NCBI GenBank assembly: GCA_009774145.1
Contig: VSND01000001.1
Span: forward strand, 62,001-126,000
Length of the DNA: 64,000 nucleotides
Reading direction: 5' to 3'
From: Lachnospiraceae bacterium
GTDB taxonomy: Bacteria > Bacillota > Clostridia > Lachnospirales > Lachnospiraceae
Below are positions 57,502 to 64,000 of the stretch, piece by piece; within the stretch, counting starts at the first letter, position 1, and every line of letters starts with the position of its first letter. The notes under the pieces were generated by a model. The model was not told the origin of the DNA. It saw only the letters and a list, made by a program, of their open reading frames with translations, and did no database searches. Both the position numbers and the translations under genes were made by a program.

Positions 57502-58632
57502 ATGACAGATTTACTGGAACTGAGAGATCAGATTGATAAAATTGACCGGGAAATTGTACGGTTATTTGAAGAGCGGATGGACGTCTGCAGACAGGTGGCG
57601 GAATATAAGATTGCCAATGGAAAAAAGGTGCTGGACCGGGGACGGGAGCTGGAGAAGCTGGACACTCTGGGGGCGCTTACACACAACGATTTTAACAGAC
57701 ATGGCATACAGGAGCTGTTCCGGCAGATCATGTCCATAAGCAGGAAACTGCAGTATCAGCTTCTGGTGCAGGAAGGGGTATCCGGAAACCTTCCGTTTAC
57801 GCAGATCGACCGGATTGACCGGAAGCACTGCCGGGTGGTCTATCAGGGTGTGGAGGGGGCCTACCAGCATCAGGCGGCGCTGAAATATTTTGGAGAGGAT
57901 GTCAACATCTTTCATATGGACAGCTGGAGAGGCTGTATGGAAGCCATCAAGGAAGGAATGGCAGATTATGCGGTTCTTCCCATTGAGAACTCTTCGGCAG
58001 GAGAGGTAAACGATATCTATGATCTTCTGGAGGAGTATGAAAATTATATCGTGGGCGAGCAGATTCTGGAGATCAACCATGCGCTTCTGGGTGTTCCGGG
58101 AGCAGAGATTTCCGACATCCGGACGGTCTATTCTCATCCGCAGGCGCTGATGCAGTGTTCGGTCTATCTGGAACAGCAGGAGGGCTGGAGGCAAAAGAGC
58201 GTTGCCAATACGGCCATGGCGGCAGAGAAGGTGGCGGCGGACGGCGACAGGTCACAGGCGGCGATTGGAAGCGTGGCGGCGGCGGAGCATCACGGGCTTC
58301 AGATCCTGAAGATACCCATCAACCACAACCGCTTTAATTCCACCCGGTTCATCATCGTGACCAACCGGAAGATGTATGAAAAGGATGCGAAAAAGGTCAG
58401 CATCTGTTTTGAGCTTCCTCATAAAAGCGGGAGCCTTTACAGCATCCTGTCGCATATCATCTACAATGATCTGAACATGTGCAAGATCGAGTCCAGACCG
58501 ATCCCGGAACACAACTGGGAGTATCATTTCTTTGTGGACTTTGACGGCAACCTGAATGACAGCGCGGTGAAGAATGCCATCCGAGGCATCATGGAAGAAG
58601 CCGTGAACTTTAAGATTCTGGGAAATTATTAG
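57502..58632 (+). CDS. pheA: Bifunctional chorismate mutase / prephenate dehydratase
   Basis: Makes phenylpyruvate from chorismate in two steps for phenylalanine synthesis. The 376-residue protein has an AroQ-type chorismate mutase domain (about 1-90; LRDQIDKIDREIVRLFEERM and VAEYKIANGKKVLDRGRELE). A prephenate dehydratase domain follows (about 110-290; YQGVEGAYQHQAALKYFGED, YAVLPIENSSAGEVND, NRFNSTRFIIVTN, which holds the catalytic threonine). The C-terminal ACT domain (about 300-376; LPHKSGSLYSILSHIIYNDL, NMCKIESRPI) is the phenylalanine-sensing region. Start: ATG 57502 after CAGGAGA. No phenylalanine leader is seen upstream. Confidence 0.96.
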   Translation: MTDLLELRDQIDKIDREIVRLFEERMDVCRQVAEYKIANGKKVLDRGRELEKLDTLGALTHNDFNRHGIQELFRQIMSISRKLQYQLLVQEGVSGNLPFTQIDRIDRKHCRVVYQGVEGAYQHQAALKYFGEDVNIFHMDSWRGCMEAIKEGMADYAVLPIENSSAGEVNDIYDLLEEYENYIVGEQILEINHALLGVPGAEISDIRTVYSHPQALMQCSVYLEQQEGWRQKSVANTAMAAEKVAADGDRSQAAIGSVAAAEHHGLQILKIPINHNRFNSTRFIIVTNRKMYEKDAKKVSICFELPHKSGSLYSILSHIIYNDLNMCKIESRPIPEHNWEYHFFVDFDGNLNDSAVKNAIRGIMEEAVNFKILGNY

Positions 58633-58683
58633 AAAATCCGCGGATTCGGTAAGGCAGGGGCAAAACCGGACGTCCGGAAAACT

Positions 58684-59538
58684 TCAGGAGCCGCTTCTGG
58701 CGTTTTTCAGTTCATCAAGCAGCTGGAAGGGAATAGCAAGCCCGGATCGGATGCCGGTTCCAAGGGCGATATCCGGCTTGTTTTTTCCATGAAAATCAGA
58801 ACCGCCGGTGATGAGAAGCCCGTACTGTTCGGCCAGAGAACGGACAAAGGCTTCGTCGGATCCGTGGTTCAGTACGTAGACAGCTTCTATGCCCATAAGG
58901 CCGGCTTCTTTGAGTTCGCAGATGAGCAGGCGAAGCTGTTTTCTGGACAGGGCATAGAGAAGCGGATGGGCCAGCACCGGAATGCCGTCATGGGCGAGGA
59001 TCAGGCGGATGGCATCTGCGGGAGTTACCTCGGATTTGGGGACAAAGCAGGCGGCATGCGCTCCCAGATATTTGTCAAAGGCGATCTTACGCGTCTCAAC
59101 CAGGCCATGGTCAACCATCCACGCAGCCATATGGGCGCGGGTGATGACGGCATCCGGAAAGGCTTCTGTGAGAACGTCCATGGAGACGGGAAAGCCGGTG
59201 TGCTCCCGGATTCGTTCGCACATCTGCACATTTCTGGTATGACGGGCGTTCAGATATCCGCGGAGTTCCTTCTGAAAGGTGCCGGCATGGTAGTCAATAA
59301 AATAACCAAGCACATGGATGTCCCGGTGGAGCCATCGGGTGGAAAATTCGATGCCGGGGACGATTTCCAGTCCGGAGCCTCTGGCAGCGCGGACCGCCTC
59401 ATCGATGCCGTCGGTGGTATCGTGGTCGGTCAGGGCAAAAGCGGACAGGCCGGCGGAAAGAGCGAGTGCGACCAGTTCTTCCGGAGTCAGGGAACCGTCA
59501 GAATAAGTAGAATGGACATGCAGATCTATGGTCTTCAT
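58684..59538 (-). CDS. PHP domain phosphoesterase
   Basis: A 284-residue metal-dependent phosphoesterase of the PHP superfamily, close to YciV/RNase AM. Metal-binding motifs are DLHVHSTYSDGSLTPEEL, FALTDHDTTDG, the glutamate in VPGIEFST, ITRAHMAAWMV, and the C-terminal GGSDFHGKNKP. YciV-type enzymes hydrolyse 3',5'-nucleotide bisphosphates and trim RNA 5' ends. Whether this homologue does the same is an inference. GGAGG lies before ATG 59538. It is convergent with pheA and divergent from the MATE gene, with a possible promoter (TTCAAA-N17-TATACT) reading out of the start of that gene. Confidence 0.92.
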   Translation of the reverse strand: MKTIDLHVHSTYSDGSLTPEELVALALSAGLSAFALTDHDTTDGIDEAVRAARGSGLEIVPGIEFSTRWLHRDIHVLGYFIDYHAGTFQKELRGYLNARHTRNVQMCERIREHTGFPVSMDVLTEAFPDAVITRAHMAAWMVDHGLVETRKIAFDKYLGAHAACFVPKSEVTPADAIRLILAHDGIPVLAHPLLYALSRKQLRLLICELKEAGLMGIEAVYVLNHGSDEAFVRSLAEQYGLLITGGSDFHGKNKPDIALGTGIRSGLAIPFQLLDELKNARSGS

Positions 59539-59635
59539 AAAAACCTCCTGAATAAAAATCCGGCATCTGCCCGCAGGATGTCATGGCAGGAACAGACGCG
59601 GTTTTCATGTATTGTATAGAAAGAGTATAACACAT

Positions 59636-60970
59636 ATGAAGGAATTTTTGAAAATAGTATTTGGGCTGGCATTTCCCATCGCGCTTCAGAACCTGATCAA
59701 TACAGCGGTGACGACGGCGGATGTGGTCATGCTTGGAAAAGTCGGGGAGACAGCGCTTTCCAGCGGCTCTCTGGCAGGACAGGTACAGTTCGTCATGAGC
59801 CTGATGGTGTTCGGAATGACCTCCGGGGCTTCTGTATTGACGGCACAGTACTGGGGAAAGAAGGAGCTGAAGACCATAGAGAAGGTGTTCAGCATGACTC
59901 TCTGCTTTGCGTTGACGGCAGGGGTGCTTTTTTTTCTTGCATCGGAGCTTTTTCCGGAACAGATCATGCATATTTTTTCTTCGGAACAGGAAGTGATCAA
60001 AGGCGGGGCGTCCTACCTTCGGATTGTAGCCTTCAGCTATCCGCTGTCGGCCTTCTGCACCGGCTATCTGTATCTGATGCGCAGCATCGAGCGGGCAAAG
60101 ATCGGGACCGCCGTCTTTGCCTGTTCCCTTGTGGCAAATGTAATCATGAATGCGGTCTTTATCTTCGGACTTCTGGGGGCGCCTGCCATGGGGGTCCGGG
60201 GCGCGGCGCTGGCGACTTTTCTGTCCCGTTGTCTGGAATTTGTGATTGTTGTTTTTTACATGTGGAAGATCAACCGGCAGGTGCGGGTCAGAAGGGGATA
60301 TTTCTTTCACTGGGACCGCCTGCTTTTGAAAGATTTTCTGGTGCTGTCCATTCCGGTGGTATTAAATGAAACGCTGTGGGGTGCGGGAATGTCCGCCAAT
60401 GCGGCAATTCTGGGACAGCTTGGGAGTCCGGCAGCGGCGGCGAATTCGGTAGTCCGCGTGATCCGGGAGCTGGTGATGGTCATGAGCATTGGATTGTCTG
60501 CAGCCACCAGCGTACTGGTAGGAAAGGCAATCGGAGAGAAAAAGCTGGATATGGCAAAGACATATGCAAGAAGAATGGTGCTCTTAAGCATTGTCATGAC
60601 CTCCTGTGCCAGCGCGGCGATGTTTTCCCTTCGTCATGTGATTACCGATGCGCTGACACTTGGACCGACGGCAAAAGAATATCTTCTGTTTATGCTGGCA
60701 GTACTGGCAGTGTACAATCTGTGCCAGTCCGTGACCTGTCCGGTTATCGTGGGCGTACTGCGGGCAGGCGGCGATACCAGATTCGGCCTGATTCTGGAGG
60801 GCAGCGCGCTGTGGGTCGGTTCCATCCTGATGGGATGGATCGGAGCATTTATTCTGCACCTGCCGGTCCGGACGGTATTTGCGCTTCTGATGCTGGACGA
60901 ATTCATCAAGCTGCCCTTTGCGGCATGGAGATACCGGTCGAAGGTGTGGCTGAAGGATGTGACACGATAA
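59636..60970 (+). CDS. MATE family multidrug/metabolite exporter
   Basis: A 444-residue membrane protein with about twelve helices in two related halves. The first half starts LAFPIALQNLINTAVTTADV and VMLGKVGETALSSGSLAGQV, the second has VLSIPVVLNETLWGAGMSAN. RGAALATFLSRCLEF and PVIVGVLRAGGDTRFGLI are further family blocks. Such proteins expel cationic drugs or metabolites using sodium or proton gradients. The start is ATG 59636 with AAAGAG ten bases upstream. The A+T-rich TATAAC/TATAGA elements just before it suggest a very short leader. Substrate unknown. Confidence 0.92.
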   Translation: MKEFLKIVFGLAFPIALQNLINTAVTTADVVMLGKVGETALSSGSLAGQVQFVMSLMVFGMTSGASVLTAQYWGKKELKTIEKVFSMTLCFALTAGVLFFLASELFPEQIMHIFSSEQEVIKGGASYLRIVAFSYPLSAFCTGYLYLMRSIERAKIGTAVFACSLVANVIMNAVFIFGLLGAPAMGVRGAALATFLSRCLEFVIVVFYMWKINRQVRVRRGYFFHWDRLLLKDFLVLSIPVVLNETLWGAGMSANAAILGQLGSPAAAANSVVRVIRELVMVMSIGLSAATSVLVGKAIGEKKLDMAKTYARRMVLLSIVMTSCASAAMFSLRHVITDALTLGPTAKEYLLFMLAVLAVYNLCQSVTCPVIVGVLRAGGDTRFGLILEGSALWVGSILMGWIGAFILHLPVRTVFALLMLDEFIKLPFAAWRYRSKVWLKDVTR

Positions 60971-61025
60971 AGTAAGGTTTTCTGCCGGTTTTCCTGAGTA
61001 ATCGGGGCAGGTGAAAGAAAAAAGA

Positions 61026-61053
61026 TTGACATTTTGTGTAAAAACGGTATGAT
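61026..61053 (+). promoter_or_regulatory. Promoter of the malic enzyme gene
   Basis: TTGACA (61026-61031), 16 bases, TATGAT (61048-61053), about 36 bases before the start codon. Confidence 0.82.
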
Positions 61054-61088
61054 TTTGGAAGTGAAACTATGTACAGGAGGAAGAGATC

Positions 61089-62264
61089 ATGGATTATGCA
61101 AAAGAATCACTAAGGCTTCATGGAGAGTGGAAGGGTAAGATTGAGGTTGTGGCAACGGTACCGGTGGCGACGAAGGATGATCTGTCGCTGGCGTATACGC
61201 CGGGAGTGGCACAGCCCTGTCTGGAGATCCAGAAGGATATAGAGAAGAGTTATGAGCTGACCAGACGCCATAATATGTGTCTGGTGGTGACGGACGGAAG
61301 CGCGGTGCTGGGGCTTGGAGATATCGGTCCTGAGGCAGGGATGCCGGTGATGGAGGGAAAATGTGTGCTTTTCAAGGCTTTTGGCGACGTGGATGCTTTT
61401 CCGCTCTGTATCAAGAGTAAGGATGTGGATGAAATCGTCAATACCATTTATCTGATTTCGGGAAGTTTTGGCGGGGTGAATCTGGAAGATATCTCCGCGC
61501 CCAGATGTTTTGAGATTGAGAAAAAACTGAAGGAGAAGTGTGATATTCCGATCTTCCATGACGATCAGCACGGCACGGCGATCATTACGCTGGCAGGTCT
61601 GACCAATGCTCTGAAAGTAGTGAAGAAGCAGAAAGAAGAAGTTCAGATAGTGGTAAATGGCGCCGGAGCGGCGGCAATCTCCATTACAAAGCTGCTTTTG
61701 ACCGCAGGATTTCAGCATATCACTCTGTGCGACCGGAACGGGGCGATCTATGAAGGACGTGCAGACGGTATGAACCCGGTCAAGGAAGAGATGGCGAAGG
61801 TAACAAATCTTGAGAAGAGACAGGGAACGCTTGCGGATATGCTGGCAGGTGCAGACGTCTTTATCGGAGTAAGCGCACCGAAGATGGTGACCACAGAGAT
61901 GGTAAAGACCATGAAGAAAGACGCAGTCATCTTTGCCTGTGCGAATCCGACGCCGGAGATCTTTCCGGAGGAAGCAAAGGCAGGCGGTGCGAGAGTCGTG
62001 TCAACCGGCAGAAGCGATTTCCCGAATCAGATCAACAATGTGCTGGCATTTCCGGGAATCTTCCGGGGTGCTTTTGATGTGCGGGCCAGCGATATCAACG
62101 ATGAGATGAAGCTTGCCGCGGCGAAGGCGCTGGCAGACCTGATCTCTGACGAAGAGCTGAACGAAGAATATATCATCCCGAAGGCTTTTGATCCGAGAGT
62201 CGGAAAGGCAGTGGCGGCTGCGGTGGCGGAGGCTGCCAGAAGGACAGGGGTTGCCAGAATCTGA
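61089..62264 (+). CDS. Malic enzyme (malate dehydrogenase, decarboxylating)
   Basis: Converts malate to pyruvate and CO2 with NAD(P). The 391-residue protein is the short bacterial form without a phosphotransacetylase-like tail. Landmarks are TVPVATKDDLSLAYTPGVAQ (catalytic tyrosine), VVTDGSAVLGLGDIGPEAGM, PVMEGKCVLFKAFGDVDAFP (lysine), IFHDDQHGTAIITLAGLTNA (metal-binding aspartates), and the nucleotide-binding VVNGAGAAAISITKLLL followed by ANPTPEIFPEEA. The cofactor preference is not assigned with certainty. AGGAGG lies before ATG 61089. It has its own promoter and is monocistronic. Confidence 0.95.
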   Translation: MDYAKESLRLHGEWKGKIEVVATVPVATKDDLSLAYTPGVAQPCLEIQKDIEKSYELTRRHNMCLVVTDGSAVLGLGDIGPEAGMPVMEGKCVLFKAFGDVDAFPLCIKSKDVDEIVNTIYLISGSFGGVNLEDISAPRCFEIEKKLKEKCDIPIFHDDQHGTAIITLAGLTNALKVVKKQKEEVQIVVNGAGAAAISITKLLLTAGFQHITLCDRNGAIYEGRADGMNPVKEEMAKVTNLEKRQGTLADMLAGADVFIGVSAPKMVTTEMVKTMKKDAVIFACANPTPEIFPEEAKAGGARVVSTGRSDFPNQINNVLAFPGIFRGAFDVRASDINDEMKLAAAKALADLISDEELNEEYIIPKAFDPRVGKAVAAAVAEAARRTGVARI

Positions 62265-62391
62265 CAGGACTTTCATAATCCGCAGTGAGAACAGACGCCG
62301 CCGCAGGCGGAAAATTCCCTTCGCAACCTCAGACCGTCAGCGTCTTTGCAGTGCAATATTTCACACATTTTACACAATTGTGAAAAAACAC

Positions 62392-62523
62392 TTGCATTTA
62401 CCGGAACTTGTGATATACTGGTAGTAACTGAATAACGTAGACTGAAGAAAGGGGTGGGCAAGAGTCCACTCCTTCTTATATGTCTGTCTGCGTGGAAGAA
62501 CTGCCGGATATTGCGTCCGGCAG
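62392..62523 (+). promoter_or_regulatory. rimP-nusA promoter and structured leader
   Basis: TTGCAT (62392-62397), 16 bases, TATACT (62414-62419) start the operon. The leader contains a hairpin at 62444-62477 (GGGGTGG with CCACTCC, conserved-looking for this operon) and a second one, CTGCCGGA-TATTGCG-TCCGGCAG (62501-62523), without T tract. The 126 bases between the malic enzyme stop and this promoter hold AGACGC..GCGTCT and CCGCC-GCA-GGCGG pairings, possibly a weak terminator. Confidence 0.65.
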
Positions 62524-62555
62524 GAGCTGACCGGGTGGAAAAGGAGGACTTATAC

Positions 62556-63023
62556 TTGGCAAGACGGGAAAGTTATGAGGAGAAGACAGAAGCGCTTCTG
62601 ATGCCGATGCTGACAGAGCATCAGTTCGAGCTTGTGGATGTGGAGTTCGTCAAAGAGGCGGGTACATGGTTTCTGAGAGCTTACATTGACAAGCCGGGCG
62701 GAATCACCATCGACGATTGTGAGAAGATCAGCCGGGCGCTGTCGGATCAGCTGGATGAAAAAAACTTTATCGAGGAAAGCTATATACTGGAAGTGAGTTC
62801 ACCAGGACTCGGGAGGCCTCTTAAGAAAGAAAAGGATTTTGTAAGAAGCCAGGGCGAATCCGTGGATGTGAAACTGTTTCGGGCAGTCGGTAAGCAGAAG
62901 GAATTCACGGGAATCCTGAAAGAGTGGGACAAAGAGACGGTGACGCTGGAATTTGAAGACGGAGCCGTGCTGAAGATCGAGAGGGCCAATATCGCCCTGA
63001 TTCGTCTGGCATTCGATTTTTAA
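62556..63023 (+). CDS. rimP: Ribosome maturation factor RimP
   Basis: A 155-residue cytosolic factor needed for 30S subunit maturation. The N-terminal domain has ESYEEKTEALLMPMLTEHQF, ELVDVEFVKEAGTWFLRAYI and DKPGGITIDDCEKISRAL. SYILEVSSPGLGRPLKKEKD is the most conserved block, and the Sm-like C-terminal domain follows. Start: TTG 62556 is eight bases from AAGGAGG (62541-62547). The open frame further upstream includes the leader hairpin and is not coding. It is 17 bases from nusA, the standard order of this operon. Confidence 0.95.
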   Translation: MARRESYEEKTEALLMPMLTEHQFELVDVEFVKEAGTWFLRAYIDKPGGITIDDCEKISRALSDQLDEKNFIEESYILEVSSPGLGRPLKKEKDFVRSQGESVDVKLFRAVGKQKEFTGILKEWDKETVTLEFEDGAVLKIERANIALIRLAFDF

Positions 63024-63040
63024 GGAGGATAAGATAGAAA

Positions 63041-64000
63041 ATGAACACTGAATTAAAGATGGCGCTGGATATTCTGGAAAAAGAAAAAGATATCAGTAAA
63101 GAAGTCATGCTGGATGCCATTGAAAATTCCCTGATAACTGCGTGCAAAGGACATTTTGGCAAGGATACGGATAATTTCCGTGTAACGATCGACCGGGAGA
63201 CATTTGACTTCCATGTGTATGTGGAGAAGACGGTCGTGGAGGAACCGGAGAACGACGTAACGGAGATCAGCCTTGCAGCAGCGAAACTGATCGACAGTAA
63301 ATATGAACTGGGTGATATTGTACAGGAGGAAGTAAAATCCAGAGAATTCGGGCGGATTACCACTCAGAATGCAAGAAATGTTATCCTTCAGAAAATCCGT
63401 GAAGAAGAACGGAAGGTATTATACAATCAGTACTATGGAAAAGAAAAGGACGTGGTCACCGGAGTGGTCCAGCGTTGTATCGGCAGGAATGTAAGCGTGA
63501 ATCTGGGCAAGGTGGATGCGATCCTGAATGAAAACGAGATGGTGAAGGGAGAGGTCTTTACGCCGACCGAGCGGATCAAGGTATATATCCTGGAGGTGAA
63601 GGATACAACGAAGGGCCCGAGAGTCCTGGTGTCCAGAACGCATCCGGAACTGGTAAAGCGTCTCTTTGAGTCAGAGGTCACGGAGGTGCGGGACGGCACG
63701 GTGGAGATCAAGAGCATTGCCAGAGAAGCAGGTTCAAGGACGAAGATAGCCGTCTGGTCCAATGATCCGGATGTGGATCCGGTGGGGGCGTGCGTCGGAA
63801 TGAACGGCGCCCGTGTCAATGCCATCGTGAACGAACTGAAGGGTGAGAAGATCGATATCATCAACTGGAATGAAAATCCGGCTCTTCTGATCGAAAATGC
63901 ATTAAGTCCGGCAAAGGTCGTTGTGGTTCTGGCGGATCCGGAGGAGAAAACGGCGAAGGTGGTCGTTCCGGATTATCAGCTGTCTCTTGCCATCGGAAAG
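63041..64000 (+). CDS. nusA: Transcription termination/antitermination protein NusA, 5' part
   Basis: The reading frame from ATG 63041 (AAGGAGG at 63022-63028) stays open to the right edge of the window, giving 320 residues of NusA. The N-terminal RNA polymerase-binding domain is MNTELKMALDILEKEKDISK and following (to about 125). The S1 domain contains VVTGVVQRCIGRNVSVNLGK. The KH domains include RVLVSRTHPELVKRLFESEV, REAGSRTKIAVWSNDPDVDP, GACVGMNGARVNAIVNELKG, and EKIDIINW. The C-terminal residues lie beyond the window. It is cotranscribed with rimP and controls pausing and termination. Confidence 0.96.
   Translation, partial: MNTELKMALDILEKEKDISKEVMLDAIENSLITACKGHFGKDTDNFRVTIDRETFDFHVYVEKTVVEEPENDVTEISLAAAKLIDSKYELGDIVQEEVKSREFGRITTQNARNVILQKIREEERKVLYNQYYGKEKDVVTGVVQRCIGRNVSVNLGKVDAILNENEMVKGEVFTPTERIKVYILEVKDTTKGPRVLVSRTHPELVKRLFESEVTEVRDGTVEIKSIAREAGSRTKIAVWSNDPDVDPVGACVGMNGARVNAIVNELKGEKIDIINWNENPALLIENALSPAKVVVVLADPEEKTAKVVVPDYQLSLAIGK

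Noticed and set aside
1..64000. CRISPR array, prophage or transposase
   Set aside because: No regularly spaced direct repeats, no cas-type proteins, no capsid, terminase, integrase or transposase motifs were seen on either strand.

Overview
The window reads as chromosomal DNA of a Gram-positive anaerobe of the class Clostridia, most likely a gut Lachnospiraceae species. I infer this from the mid-range base composition, a cysteine T-box, the cysE-cysS-mrnC-rlmB-sigH block, strong AGGAGG ribosome binding sites with several TTG starts, ECF and CUT2 transporters, an Fe-S aldo/keto reductase, CmpB-like membrane proteins and a three-gene cluster that resembles families I know only from Lachnospiraceae. 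I cannot name the species. There is no prophage, insertion sequence, CRISPR array or rRNA operon. Most genes lie on the + strand, which suggests that strand is leading.

Layout. 1-4742: end of an Eis-like acetyltransferase, then a cysteine T-box controlling cysE and cysS, followed by mrnC, rlmB and a SigH-like sigma factor. 4770-9410: surface-polymer genes (GT-C-like membrane protein, flippase, CDP-glycerol glycerophosphotransferase family) interrupted by a tRNA-Thr(GGT) gene. 9424-16358: glnS, a MocR-type regulator, an acidic membrane-anchored protein, a HAD phosphatase, a PrsA-like lipoprotein and a HisC/CobD-like aminotransferase. 16468-21396: a compact three-gene operon with a very large solenoid protein, a divergent Hsp70/actin-like protein and a TPR protein. 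This is the best candidate here for an uncharacterised system. 21400-26460: an amino-acid ABC importer, purC and purB. 26537-32309: a CmpB-like protein, a MarR-controlled heterodimeric ABC exporter and a phosphatase. 32317-34525: hicAB, a broken ECF S-component gene and a class V aminotransferase. 34554-42329: EamA transporter, endonuclease IV, ADP-ribosylglycohydrolase, a large palindromic element, a TRIC-family gene behind a structured leader, argS, a CPBP protease and an Fe-S aldo/keto reductase.

42555-50528: a CUT2 sugar importer continuous with a second sugar-binding lipoprotein, a histidine kinase, a NarL-type regulator and a membrane-anchored family 1 binding protein. Together these look like a sensing-plus-uptake module. 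50671-64000: AI-2E-family protein, pyrI and pyrB, an orphan protein, a lipoprotein, a small CmpB-like protein, folC, two small ORFs, pheA, a PHP phosphoesterase, a MATE exporter, malic enzyme, and the start of the rimP-nusA operon, with nusA running off the end.

Regulation visible in the sequence includes the T-box, many good sigma-A type promoters (TTGACA-N17-TATAAT or close), twin GTTAG-N4-CTAAC operators at the MarR promoter, a palindromic operator at hicAB, hairpins between transporter cistrons, and a candidate pseudoknotted leader before the TRIC gene. Intergenic palindromes are frequent. One family is present twice (12659 and 51919), each time between convergent genes, and two larger two-tier inverted repeats lie at 15055 and 37595. 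All family assignments were made by eye without database searches.
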